64,000 nucleotides of DNA. Origin: Puffinus mauretanicus (lineage: Eukaryota > Chordata > Aves > Procellariiformes > Procellariidae). The position numbers and the translations under genes were made by a program. Each line of letters begins with the position of its first letter. Position 1 is the first letter of the stretch. Shown piece after piece: positions 36,601 through 49,600 of this stretch. The stretch is from positions 5,530,001 to 5,594,000 of the forward strand of contig JAJKFH010000948.1 in the NCBI GenBank assembly GCA_023333565.1, written 5' to 3'. The notes beneath the pieces are model-generated. The model was given only the letters and a program-made list of their open reading frames with translations, made no database searches and was not told the DNA's origin.

Positions 36601-39600
36601 CAAAGCAGTATTTAGTGATAATATTTTCCATTATTTATCCAGTTCTTGTTTCAAGCTGCTATTTTCCACTATCTCTCTGAGAAAGTATTTACTGAAGTGT
36701 CATTCCCTGATGCTACCAGTAGGAGCCATTAAACTGTTGTCCTTTTACAGAGGGGCTTTGGTGGGAGTTTGCCTGTGGGATCTTCCTTTCCATTTTTATG
36801 ACCTGATAAGAGGGAAGCTTATTTTGGCTTTTTGAGACCTGTCTATTTTTATTCTTACATTATTGGTTGGCTTTTGGTTCAAGGGCCTTATGTCCTCTGC
36901 ATATGACTGTTTCTGGCAAACAGTTGTCTCAATGTCTTAAAATTATTGCCTAGAACTTAGGATCTGCTGTAATGGATTAAACCAGTCATTCACCTAAGCA
37001 GGTCAGATCTGTTGGTCTCATATTAATATTGCTGAAAGAAGTAAGTGTTCAGAATTCAAGCAGTCAGTTATGACTGATGTTTTGCATAACTGGGAAAAAA
37101 AAAAAAAGATCAAAATAAAGAGCTTAAAACTATTGCCTTTCAACCTCAAGATTAACCATTAACAACATTTCTTTCAAAGTACCCCTGTAAAGCACTGTGC
37201 CTTTATGGAACATACATTCATTTGTTTGAGGGCTACTTCTTTACTATTTGTTCTGGTAATGAAGCTCAAGGCACAAATGCTGTCACATCTTCAAGGAGCA
37301 CCAGAGCATCCAGGGAACAGCTAGAAGAGGATAAGCACTTTATTTGTTATATTTAAGAAAAGAACAGGAGAAATGAGAAGCAAAATGACAGAAAAGCAAC
37401 CTTGGAACATTCAGTTCCCTATAAATTTGAGAAAATAATTTTGTTCTTATTACCCATGCTTCCTTTTTTTTTTTTTCCTAAATTCAGAAGAGTTGGGATA
37501 GTGCCTATCTAAATTAACAGCTGATATGTTTGGCATCAAATTAAATAAAAAGCTGAAAAAACCCCAACACCAAATGCATTGTTACATTGAACCGAGACAC
37601 TCTGCAGTCATGACTCTTGACTTATGGCCAAGGCTTTATCATTGGAAACTGTCCAATGTAACATGCTACAGCGTATTCAGAACATTTCAGATATTTTTTT
37701 TTTATGGATGTCAAACTCATTGTTGAATACCAAGAAACTTTTATCAGTAATTAACAGACGATGCTGCTAGTTAAATTCACTACAGTGTTTGCTGTACATT
37801 TTATTCTTGTGTTATCAGTGGATATGTTTGGACTACAGGCTTTCACATCCAGTGCAGGTCTGCTCTTTGATGAATGATGCATTTTTTTAGGAAATTCTTT
37901 TTAAAGTTGTGGTGCTTTATCAGAATTTTTGGAGGAAAAAGATTCACTGGAAGAAAAGATACTTCAAGGTTTGTTTCACAGTTGGGAAACGTAAACTATG
38001 CCCTGCTGCTCTCAGTCTCTTTGTATCTCTCTCTCTCACACATACCTGATACATTAACATTCAGAACATGACAAACAAGCTAGGGATATTCCAACAAGGA
38101 AAAGATTATATTCTAATAAAGTACTATCATATTCCCACTGAAGCAATGAAGAGACTCCCACTGACATCAATAGGAATTGAGCTGGATGCCCAGGATCTTC
38201 CTCTTCCCTTCATCCAGACCCAGGATAGAATGAAGTGGGGTGTCTGCAATTTAGATGCAGAAAAAGAAAAATATACTGTCCCAGGCTCTACCTACCTGAG
38301 ATACCAGCATGACGCAGTAGGTGTAGGTCAGTGCAACTGTGTGAAATCAACAGTTATTGCAACTGATTTCAATATGCATGAGGAAGATTGAGAAACACAA
38401 CTGGATTAAAGCAGTAATCAAAATGGGAGGTGTAAGGAGAGTACTTCGTGTGCTGGAACTTCCCAAGAAAGAAATGCAAATCTTACTAGAATATGTAAGA
38501 TCTGCTTTCAGTAATCTTATTTTGACATTTATTTGGAGGCATAATAGATACCTGATACAGGCTTCACTTCTAAAAGTCTCTGAGCCTCAGCTTTCCTTTA
38601 AAAAAAGTTTACTCCTCTTAAACTTGTGAATAGAATCTTGAAAAGGTGATGTACATCACTGATGTAATCAGTTCAGGCATCTCTGCCTTATATTTATGTT
38701 TTTATCAGAGAGTAACTGCACCACCAGGTAAGCAGAGGTAGAGTCAATAACATGAACAGTAAGGGATACAGTGAGACCCTCTTAGTTCATTTAATTCTCT
38801 TTTTCTGACTTGAGAATGAAGAGGAAGATACTTTTCTGATAAATTACATAAACTCATGTTTAATTTCAGTATGGTCTCCTATTACGTTACCATTACATTA
38901 CTATTGCTAGTTTGGCCTACCTGATTCTGCTTCTACTCATTTTACAGAGGTCTTGATGAATATCCAGTGAATTGAGGTACACTGGTTTATCAACAGGAAC
39001 TGCGTATGTGTTGGAAAGGCAAAGGCATTTGCTGTGATATATTTTACAGCAATTTGCCGAAGGGCAAGATAATTTTGTTCATTATTTTTATTCTGAGTTT
39101 TCTGAAAATGCTGGGAACTGCTCTGGAGACTTTCTTCTCCCACTGACTTCTATGAGAACTAGAAGGCCTTCAGGGCATCTTGGGACAAAGTAGAGTGCGA
39201 GAGAAAACCTCACATTTTAAAGTTATTGATGCTTCTAACAACTATTAGAGCAAAAGATAAATATTTGGCTATTCCTTCATGTTGTTCACTCACCTTCTCA
39301 CTTCCCCCCCCCCATATTTCTGTAGTTTCTCACATTTATTCCTGAAGAGATAATTTTATAAACTCCTTCCCACCTACTTTCTGCAAATACCTTCAAATAC
39401 CCGTAAGTCACTGTTTGTTTCTATGTCCTAACCATTAATTTCAAGAAAAGCAGCTTGACTCTTTGACACAGCTTACAACAATTTTTTTTTTAAATTTGGA
39501 ACAACTTCCAGCAAGCAAAAGTACATACCTCATGAGATATATTAGTCAGTACAAAGCATTGTCTGTGAAATACCTTGAACAATTTGTCAAGCTATTTATC

Positions 39601-39664
39601 TAGGTGAAATCAACTAACACAGCATTTCATACTGACTGATATCGTTGCCTGAACTTGAAAGTTA
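33611..39664. other. AT-rich non-coding DNA, nothing recognised
   Basis: Contains homopolymer T and A runs (near 33640, 35750, 37091, 37470). A plus-strand frame of 107 codons at 38068-38391 is the longest outside the repeats, but it lacks any motif, and its region holds CCACTGACATCAATAGGAAT, which resembles old interspersed-repeat sequence rather than coding. A short CT run precedes it (38024-38036). Confidence 0.5.
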
Positions 39665-40925
39665 AGATCCGCTTTTTATTTACAAATATATTGTATATAA
39701 AATGGGGAATGAACAAAAAAGTAAATAATACAAAAAATAATGGTGGAAACAAGAAAAAAGCTGTGGAAAAAAATGGGAAAAATTGGGATATTAAATAAAA
39801 TAAGAATCTTACACAGAAAATTAAATAATCCAGGTCTGCCAGATAAACAGAAGGATAAAAGAATCATATAACTCAGCACAGAACGAACAAAGATTAGGCA
39901 ATCGAAATATACAAAGAGAGGCTCAGCAGCTAAAAAAAGGACAAAGAACCAAAGTATTAACACAGTGTCAAATTACATCACACGCAAACACAATCTAGGC
40001 AGTGATGCAAACGTTGGAAAAGGTGAATAGACAACCAATTGCAATGACAACATGGATGCACAAAAGGAGCATTTTGAAAATGTGCTAAACCTTGCACTCC
40101 CATCCAGGTACAAACTTGCACCTGTGTAAGTGAACCAGGCAGCCTGCAAGACAAGATGAGTTTGAGGACACATCCACCAACAAGAGAAGAAACAAGATAA
40201 GCTGCCAAGATTTCACACACTGTGACATATTCTTTGGCATAGGTCCTTTAAGAACTGATGAAGTGATCAACATACTATGGGCTAAAGAAAGGTAGCAACT
40301 GTTCATACTTCGACCATTAAGTATATTATTCTGCAAATCTGAAGAATTTGCATAAGTGAAGCAGATAAAAAGACTATAACAAAAAAGACTGTAACAAAAT
40401 TTCTTTGACAGGCAGCAGGAGTGGAAGGACTTTTAAGACAAATAAATGCAGGAGGGAAGTAGGATATGAAACCAAAATGACGGATTGGCTCTTGGGGACC
40501 ATTTTTACTGAGGGCCTGTGGAGCCTCTGTATCCTTTGGCTGTACTTAGGGTTGTGTGAGTTCCAAGGATAAGAGAGCGCATCCACCATCCACTCCACCA
40601 TCAGTCCTCTAAGACCTGTGAATAACCGTGATCAAAAAAATTATGATGGCATGGAGCTTGCTGCCTCTTTGTCATTCACAAACAGATAATAGATTGTCAA
40701 AGACAACTATACAAACATAGCTATGGTTAATCCAGCCACCAACCGATGGCCACATGTACTAGGACATGAGTGCTCTAGGTTTGATGGTGGTATAAGACAC
40801 AAAAACACCAACGTCACAGATCTTCCTTTTTCAAATACATTTGGTATTATAAACAAGTAGAGCATTTTACTGTTGTTCCCAGACATGTAGTTCATTTTTA
40901 GAGGATAGTTGTTAATGACATGCAA
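39665..40925 (-). other. Strand-asymmetric block, possible old transcript end
   Basis: Between about 39670 and 40450 the plus strand is strongly A/G-rich, and the minus strand is correspondingly T/C-rich. On the minus strand short frames follow one another closely (72, 75, 83, 80, 66 and 95 codons). Read on the minus strand the block ends with AAATAAAAAGC near 39672-39682, which contains the AATAAA polyadenylation hexamer. This is how a long 3' untranslated exon or non-coding RNA end can look. No protein motif is recognised; one minus frame (40085-40336) has a hydrophobic run resembling a signal segment, but T-rich DNA produces such runs by chance. Confidence 0.25.
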
Positions 40926-43900
40926 ATCTTTAACTCCTTCAGCTCAGTTCTGTCAACCATTAATTAAAGAGGGGAGGCTTACAATATATGCATAAACACA
41001 AAATATGCAAATTATCTCTGGTTTTCTTCATTATAATGGGAAATTAGGAACAGAGCAATTCAGATTCATTTATAGATACAACATCAAAAATATTTCTTCC
41101 TTTGATGGTAGTGACAATAGGCAACTTCTCTCCAGGCCTTGATGAGAGCTCATCTTATTAAACACAAAATCAGAACACATGAAACATCTATTCCAAGGAC
41201 TTGCTACTTTATCAACTAAAGAAAAAATATACTTCCGCTGAAACAGGTGTGACGTGCAGATGCTTCAAGAATTTTCTTAAATTACAATGAACTCCTTTTC
41301 ATTAATATGTCTGTGTAACAACAAAGTATAAGCTAATTCTGTAAGCAATTATTTTAACCAATTTTGCTACTAAAATACGAGGAGACAATTTTTCAACCCA
41401 TTCCATGCATTTCACCTAGTAGACTGATACTGGCTGTGAATATTACAGTAGCAACAACTGTAGGGTGGGGATTCCTTGCTGATATCTTCCCCAGATTGGC
41501 AGATGCTTATTATTTCAATCCTATCACATCAGTTATTAACATTTTGGAAGAGCTGTGATTTAGCAATATGCTAGGTTAAAGGAAAAATAGCAGTATTATC
41601 CCCCTACAGTTTCACACATCAGTAGTGTTCAAGGGAAGTAACCCACTACTGACCTAAGAAAAAACAACTCTTCTTTGTGAAGAACGTTTATTTTCTCACA
41701 AATAACGGAGGCAGGCAGAGCTCCTCCATCTGTGTATACATATACCTTCTTAGAGTAATCATTACCATCTGTGTTATTATGTTGAATAAGAGGATTGACT
41801 TTTATTTTGTTTTAGTAAACTTTGGATGACAATATTTGGGCTTGTAATTTTTTGTTTGTTTTAATGTATTTGAAACAAACTGGGATATAATATAACAACT
41901 TTGTATATACAGTGTACTTTGCAGAATATGTGAATGCTCATTTTTCCCATGCTGACATTCTGCCACATCAAATGAGATCCCTACTCAGCCTTAAAGAAGT
42001 AACATTCTGTTATAAAAATCAGTTTGGACAAATCATCCATTAAATAATCAGACTCGTTATATTTATGTACATTTAGCAGTGAACATTTTACACTCATATA
42101 CCTGTACAAATGCATAACTCTAATTTTGCTAAAAATTCTGACTGAAATTTGAAAGGCAGAACAGGCTTAATATCACTGGTTTTCCTCACTATTTTACCAG
42201 CTGTAGTAATCTAGCTTCCATGGGTGAAGTGAAAAAATGAATAGATGTGGAATCATGTCTACAAAAAAAAGGGAATAAAACCAAAGCATAATTTGTAAAC
42301 TGATCCTTATAATAAAATATCCTCTCACAAGAAACATACCAGAATCAGCAGAAATTTTATTTTCTGTAGTTTTCCATATGGCTGATGTTCACTATAAACA
42401 GTCATCTTTAAACCTTTAAACTGCATTTCTGCAAAAGCATTCAGTATTTTCTGCAGAAATTTAAAAGGAATAAAAAGGAAATTCCAAATTGCACAAAAGA
42501 ACACTGTTTATCTAAGAAAGTTCTGGAGTATAAAACTTGTTTTTTTCCTGATTTAAAAAGATTCCAATATCTTTTGATGACTGGCTGGTACGTGTATGAT
42601 GATTTTATCTTTTTAGAGGCTTGTGCTCTTAAGTTACCCATCACAACAATGTAACTTATGCTGGCTTTTCACAAAAGCCTTCAAATATGATTGTACCATA
42701 GACTACACTGAGCTCATGACAGCAAATGAGTGCAGAATGAAACTGGAAATCAAAATTAATCATTCATAAATCCGACCTAAATAAAAGCTAGAATACAGAG
42801 AGTATTCCTTTTTAAGATGCTTAGAAATTATTTCAAAAAAAGAAGAGTTCTTTGAGGGACCAGACATTTTTGTGACAATAAACAAAAAGTCCAAAATTAC
42901 TTTTTTTATAACTCTGGTATATGACTTCTTCGAAAGACCTTGAACAACCTCTTGTGGAACCACACCCACTCTGGCAATAAGGAAAGTTCAAACAGCAAAA
43001 ACACCTTGCTGTAAACGATGCCATTCCTATGCTGAATTTTCACTGAACATTCTTTATTTTCATCTGGTCATGGGTTATATTTACAGTTGCAAAACATCAT
43101 TGTGCTTGCAGTTACATTAGCTTCAGCACTAGGGGAACAGCCATGAACAGGACCAATTCCCTGCATAATAGTTCAGAATTATCTATGTGTATCAATCTCA
43201 TCCTTATTTAATTTAGAGGTGATGCACTTTTGTTTTAACTTATCAATACATTTTACTGAAATATTAAAAGCTTAAGTTAAATCTGAAGTTGTATCTGAAG
43301 TATCTTTTTTTAAACACAGATTGACAAATGACATAGTTGTTCTTATAAATAAAATATTAAACTGCAAAGCTTTGATTCAAAAGAAGCCAAATAGCTAGTG
43401 CTAACAAAGACCTGGAAATACATCTTTAGAAGGTGTTTAGTTTGTTCAGGTGGTTTGTTCAGGCTGCCTAAGCTTTTCCAGCTTTGCAGCATATAGATTC
43501 TGTCTTAGACCGCAGAATTCATTAATTAATTCAGTAATCCTCTGACTCCCTTTCTGGAAACACTGCATTTACAAGAAACTTCACTACTGACTACCTACCT
43601 GTGGGTGCATTTACGCTACATTTTGGTTCAGATCAGAAGTACACTTTGGATGTGAATCTCCCAAATGTCGCCAGTTGCCACACTTCAGCTGACATTTCAG
43701 TGCACATACTGGGTTTATTTCAGGTGAAACTAAACCTGGACATTCTCTGCAGGAGCACAACTAATGGGGTCCAGCCAGTAACAGTCATCAGTCTGCAGGA
43801 TCAGACTAAAGCGAGTTCAAAGTACATCCTCTAGAGGTGTCTACCATTGGTATTTTGCTTTACATGTCTGCCTCTAGAGGACTGCAGTGCTAGCTGATAT

Positions 43901-44054
43901 AGATATGGCCTTGAGGAACTCATTTAGGGCCTGCTGTATCATTTTGAATTTTGGGAGAGCAAAAACCAAAGTATGGCCAGTTTCCTCTCGTCTCAATCTA
44001 CAGATTATGAAAGTGAGGCTGATGTTCTGCCCATCCAGCCCATCTTCCTAATTA
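40926..44054. other. AT-rich non-coding DNA, nothing recognised
   Basis: A 77-codon plus-strand frame at 43601-43834 lies in slightly GC-richer DNA and has no motif. No other structure seen. Confidence 0.55.
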
Positions 44055-44059
44055 CAGTA

Positions 44060-44579
44060 TGTCGTGGTTTAATCTGACAGGCAGCCAAATACCACGCAGC
44101 CGTTCACTCACTCCCCCCCGCCCCCCCTCAGTGGGACGGGGAGAGAATCGGAAGGGTAGGAGTGAGAAAAACTCGTGGGTTGAGATAAAGACAGTTTAAT
44201 AGAACAGAAGAGGGAAAATAATAATGATAATGATAAAATGTACAAAATGAGTGATGCACAATGCAATTGCTCACCACCCGCGCTGACCAATAACCAAGTA
44301 GCCATCGGTACTTCCTGGATCACGCCTACCATTCATATACTGAGCATGACGTCGCATGGTATGGAATACCCCATTAGCCAGCTGGGCTGGCTGTCCTGAT
44401 TATGTTCCTTCCCATCTTGTGTACCTAGCTCAGTCAGTAGGCACGGGAGCTGTCCTTGGACTAGGAGGGCACTTAGCAACAACTGAAAACATCAGTGTGT
44501 TATCAACATTCTCCTCATACTAAATCCAAAACACAGCACTAGGAAGAAATTTAACCCTATCCCAGCTGAAACCAGGACA
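44060..44579 (-). mobile_element. Solo LTR of an ERVK-type bird endogenous retrovirus
   Basis: On the minus strand it runs from TGTCCTGGTTTCAGCTGGG to CCACGACA, with TG...CA ends. It is about 520 bp and carries the same landmarks as the LTR pair at 60.7-63.2 kb: a TATA-like TATATGA (plus 44333-44339), an ATTAAA polyadenylation signal (plus 44195-44200) and the CCCACGAGTTTT and GATTCTCTCCCC blocks near its 3' end. CAGTA flanks both sides (44055-44059 and 44580-44584), a 5-bp target duplication. No internal sequence remains, so the provirus was lost by recombination between its two LTRs. It differs from the right-hand pair by many substitutions and length changes, so it belongs to a different subfamily. 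Confidence 0.92.
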
Positions 44580-44584
44580 CAGTA

Positions 44585-46554
44585 ATATGAATTGAAAAAG
44601 AATCTAAAGAGACTGCAGTTACAATAGACGAACTATTAGCAGCTCACATTACGCCTGGTTGAAACACAGTCATGATCTGATCATGATCCAAGTTGTTTTA
44701 CTGCTTAATTGCAAACAAAAATCACCAGATCCCACCCTCCATGACTAAAATGAGATTTAACACAGACACATGTAAAGTCCCACTAAATACAACAATCGTG
44801 GGGTTAGTTAGGCGCAATGAGAACATCTGCCCCATCCCCAGTGTACTGAAGGATCTACTGGCTGTCTTGCAGTCACCTTCTGCTACTTTGTATAACATGG
44901 TGTTCTGGAGACAGACGAATGACAAGTGCCACAGAAACATGTTTACACAAACAATGAACAGATATAATATGTTAGGCACTAGCAGTTGATATATTTAGGA
45001 TCTTGATCGCTGGGATGATTTAATAATTTATTACAACTGCAATTGTAAATGATTACAATTACTGTTTTCTACATCAATTGTAATTAAAATTATGTATGAT
45101 TTAATGACTTGCCAAATGCAGAATATATTTTTCCACTTGTATTTCTTACCTACCCTTTAACTTGCTTGCTTACCAACTGCAGTGATAAGCTCTTCCCCTA
45201 AATGGCCATTCAGCTGCATTGATGGTGTGTTCAGTTCAAACACAGATAATCACAGCTTGAAAAAATAATTAATTGATAGAAGCAAAAAACCTGTGGCAAT
45301 CAGAAGGATGGATTACCATCTATCTAAGGAAAGATCTTCTATTTTTCAACAGGTACAAATAACACAATATCAAATTTACCAAGCTTATTTCTAAAAACAA
45401 AACAAAAAATTCAGTTCCTCTGTTCATCCCTCCTATTTTTTTACCCACCAAGTTGTGTTAAACTATTTCAATTCACAAGTTATTGCTGAGTCAAGTCATT
45501 AGATGTCTTCACTTGCAGAGAAGTTCTGAAGTCTTTATTCACGTTTACTCACTTGTTAAGAGTGAGGTCTCAGTAACATTGTCAAGACCTGGCTCAGTTA
45601 TAATGAAGAGAGTGACAATCCCATCTAAACGATATTTGAATCAACTGAAATAAGCCAAATATTGATACAATTTCCCTTAATTTGTAGCCAATTCCTTTGA
45701 CATCAGTTAAGGTCTCAAAACTTCATTTTTTTGAATATAGCTGTAGGCAAGAGGAAAAAGACTAAAGGTTACCAAAATCACTTGCATATTGGTTTTTAAC
45801 ATCCAGTACTAGCTGAAACTAACCTTTTTTTTGTTTTTATATAGGCAAAATTTCATGGCATGTTAAAATGACAATAGCCTTTGGCAGAAGTTTGTACTAA
45901 TGGAAAGGGAAATGTGCATAAAGTCCTAAAACATTTACAGGGAGGCACAGAAGGTTAGAAGCAGTTATTCTAGTAGCTGGATGCCATTCTGACTGAATCT
46001 ACCCTGGCAAGGCCAGTGCCCCACTTAGTCACCTCTAAATGCCCAGGCAAAGGGATAGAGAGGCACCTCTGAGACTGACACCACTGGAGTAGATTGGTCC
46101 TGACCACACTGCCTGGTGTTCAGCCTGGTCTCCTCCCGGCTGTATGTGGTACTTCTGCGGTGCTTAAACATAATTACTACTTTTGTGTTTTGTTTTTTTT
46201 TTTCCAGCTCCAAGTGCCAAAATAATATGAGGGCTTTGTTTCAGCTCTCCAGAGTGGTATTTATAGTATGATGTGCATGGTTCGTTTCGTGTGCATGGTA
46301 TGGGCACTATGTGCAGGCATTTGAGGGTATGGAAGACTTGGTGGGATAGAGGTGTAGTCATATGCCTGTTTTTCCTATAGGGATGAATAAAAATTATGAT
46401 GGAAATTACTTTTTTTTTTTTAAAACAAATGAATTCCTAGAGTAATTTTCTGATAGAAATGATGGGGACAAGAACCTAAATAGATTTTAAAATCAAATTT
46501 TTAAATGTGTATAAAAAGCATTATGAGAGTTGTTCGCATGCAGTGGAAAGAAAT
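44585..46554. other. AT-rich non-coding DNA, nothing recognised
   Basis: Overlapping frames of 98 (plus, 44693-44989) and 85 (minus) codons share the same DNA without motifs. Small perfect hairpins occur: TCATGAT/ATCATGA around CTG near 44670, and AATTGTAA/TTACAATT around ATGA at 45041-45060. Confidence 0.5.
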
Positions 46555-46612
46555 TTTAATCTATGGCCTAGATGGTCCCTTCCAGCCCTGTCTTTCTCTG
46601 CTTCTGAGAGTT
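46555..46612 (+). mobile_element. Possible old CR1-like LINE 3' tail
   Basis: Contains CTATGGCCTAGATGGTCCCTTCCAGCC-like sequence (46560-46586), which matches the usual wording near the 3' end of old CR1 copies just before their short tail repeat. Only about 55 bp is recognisable. Confidence 0.35.
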
Positions 46613-49600
46613 TTTTCTTTTTCCCTGGTACCATCTTCTTTCATTGTTCATCTCTGCCCTGAGCCTGGCTTCAGAGAGCATTATTTACTAAGATGAGTGC
46701 AACTAAAGGTTTCAATGGCATTTCAAAGGGATTCAAAGCAGTTGCTCTTGAATGGCTCCAGGTGAATAGTTTCACCTAGTGAATAGTTTCAATAATAGTT
46801 TGTTTCTTTTCTCTAACCTTTTTATTTCCTCTCTCTCTCTGACTGATTTTCACTCACTGCAAAAGTATAAAGAGAGGACCAGGCTGAAATGAGCACAGGG
46901 TGAAAAAGGCAAGTGTGAGGCGACAGGTGGAAAAGCAGGCATTTTTAAGAACTGGAAAAGTAGTAATTACAATAAAACGTGGCAACAAGGTCCTTATAGA
47001 TATCTCTAACCAGAAAACATAAAATCTCAATAAACACTGACTTTTATGTTACTTTAAAAGTGTTAATCTTTAGCCTTGGAGTAAAAAAAAAAATCATTCT
47101 CACATAGCTATAATTTGTCTTAGAAAGTTTCTCTTTACTTTTAGTTTCCCAGTTTTCCTACTGAATCTAAACCAGCATTATGTCACAGTAAATGATCAAA
47201 AGTAGCCAGAGTAATTTTGTACAGCTTAAATCAATGCATGGGTCTAGTCTATGAAGATGATTATGATACGTGCCTGAACTTTCACTGACATTTCAAATTT
47301 GTAATGTACTGACTTAATAGTTGCTTGCACATGTGATGAATCAGCATTAGCAGACATAATAGGTTTCTTACATCTGTTACTATGCATCATTGAACCATTT
47401 TTGATTAGCATTTGTGTTCAGGATATAGCTGGCTAAATAACAGATGTCAATGTCCTTAGTAGGATATTCAAAGTAGTTTGGAATTCAGTTGTCCATTTCC
47501 TTTTGAAAGTATGTCTTGATCCTCCTGTCATAATTAATATTTTTGGCGTCAACTACTCTTTTACAAAAGACCTTTCAGAGTTTCAAGTTTCCTGACTATT
47601 ATTTCACAAAACATTCAGCACATTCAGGCCACTGGTTTTAAGTCTGTGTATCTCCTGAGGACAGGAGATAGAGTGATATGGAGACATGAGATAATAAATA
47701 TTCTGACAAGGGGAATATAGGAAATATTTAACAGGTCCAGAAAATCCATGGAGAATGTTTATGGTTATAAAATATGGGGTTTTTTTTCCCAAATCACAAA
47801 GCTGAAAACCACTGTAACAGCAATACTACATTACTACAAGTTACTATTGTGTTGCCTTTCAGTCAGAAAGAATAGCAAAGGCATAATATTAAGGACATAA
47901 TATTAATGCTTCTCAATAGTTAATAATTTGGTTTATGCATGAAAAGCAATATACACCATTTCTCCCAAAATGTTATAATACCTCAGTATATTCTTAACAT
48001 AGACTATTGACACACAATCCCTTTCTGGAATGTCTTAGCTGTAGATAATGAAGAAGAAAACCTGACTTTTTCCCAGAAAACTACTAAACCTGCCAGGCTC
48101 AAACATCTAAAGTTTTCATCTTTCATTCAAAGCCCTTTTGAAGAGTCCAAGCAATCTACACATCCAAAGCCTTTAGCCATGTTTGATAGGTCTGATCATA
48201 ATTTTTATTTTTATCTTATTCTTTGAGCTCATTTCACAGTAGATGCAGCCTTCAGGAACTAACGCTGGTTGGCGTAAAAGGGGCCTGGCAGTGAGCAAGT
48301 CATAGGTCTTCCTGCATGGGATAAGTGCATAACACTTCATAAGATTTAGATGGTGAACTGAGTGGAAGGTGGAAGACAAGGAGGATTAGGGGTTAACAGG
48401 CTTATGATATGAAGAATATAGGTTGCAACTTCATAACACAGAAACAGAATAACAGCACCACCAGCATGTGGCATATGCTACACCAGCTACTGCTAACAGT
48501 TCAGCGGAGTCTTTATTTTTATATCAGGGTATAAGAGCAGTACCCTAGCCTGTGACACTACATACTCACCATTATGTTCTTCTACAGAGCTCCTAATAAA
48601 TTTCACTCCATAAAAATGACCCTGCATAAAAAAATAATGTGTTCACTGCAGTATTTGAATTTGTCTGTTTCCATCACCTTGTATTCAAATGCCTGGATTA
48701 GCGGAGGAGAGCTTAGTAAGAAAATGTGTTTTGTAACTTTGGAATTAACTTAAATTTTAATGAAAAAATGAATAGAATATTTTTAATCATGGCAGATAAA
48801 GTAATTTTTTAAGTGAAATTTGCACACCAAACATTTCTAAAAATGCAGCACTTAACCTAATGCAGTGTTGTTTCGGGAAATTCATTGTTCTTTTGCATCT
48901 TGGAAAAGATACAGTGAGAATTAAAAAATGCTTTGTTAAACAGTTTTCTTTCCTAAAGATTTGTCCTGCTCATCAAATGCTGCATTGTTCCACATCTTCT
49001 ATATATTTATTCTTTTCTCATTATTCTTCTGAACAGCTTTCGGACATTGTTTCAGGGCTGTTGTTTTACTGACAGAAATTCTTGAAACAGAATTGTTTTT
49101 CAATACACTGCTAAAAGACTTTCATTTAAAGTGAACAACGGCTTGGATAGCTTCTCCTGTTGACTGATTGACAATAATGCTGAAGAAAGGATTTGCTTTT
49201 GAGCTTACTGTTTCACAGTCAAAAAGCTTGCCAGATCCAATAAATCTGCATTTACACTTAACTGTTCCTTGCCTCTGCCTTCTGGGCTACAGAACAAATT
49301 GAGGAAAGCAAACTTGAGCTAAAAGCTCCATCAAACTAGTACACAGACCATTATTTCTAAAGTCTCCTTGTTAGACTTTAGATTTAAAGTAATTTGCACA
49401 CCATTAGCAATGATACTTTGTTCTGCTTTCTAAGGTTGTCTTTCTCCACTCCACATGACCTGCATGTTTGTGTGTGATTTATGTGAACGAATGGTGTGAA
49501 TCAGAAATGCCATAGTAGTGAGAGAGGAGGGGAGACAATGTCACTTACACCTTTCTCAGAGTAAAACCCTCTTTTATACAGCTGTGCTGGTGAGATAAAA

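Noticed and set aside
38068..38391. 107-codon plus-strand open frame
   Set aside because: No domain or motif, no splice or promoter context, and part of it resembles old interspersed-repeat sequence (CACTGACATCAATAGGAAT). In a 64-kb window a frame of this length is expected by chance.
40085..40336. Minus-strand frame with hydrophobic run, possible secreted peptide
   Set aside because: T-rich DNA encodes Leu/Phe/Val runs by chance; no cleavage-site context, conservation or transcript evidence available.
44693..44989. 98-codon plus frame with an 85-codon antisense frame
   Set aside because: Neither shows motifs or exon boundaries; mutual overlap suggests chance.
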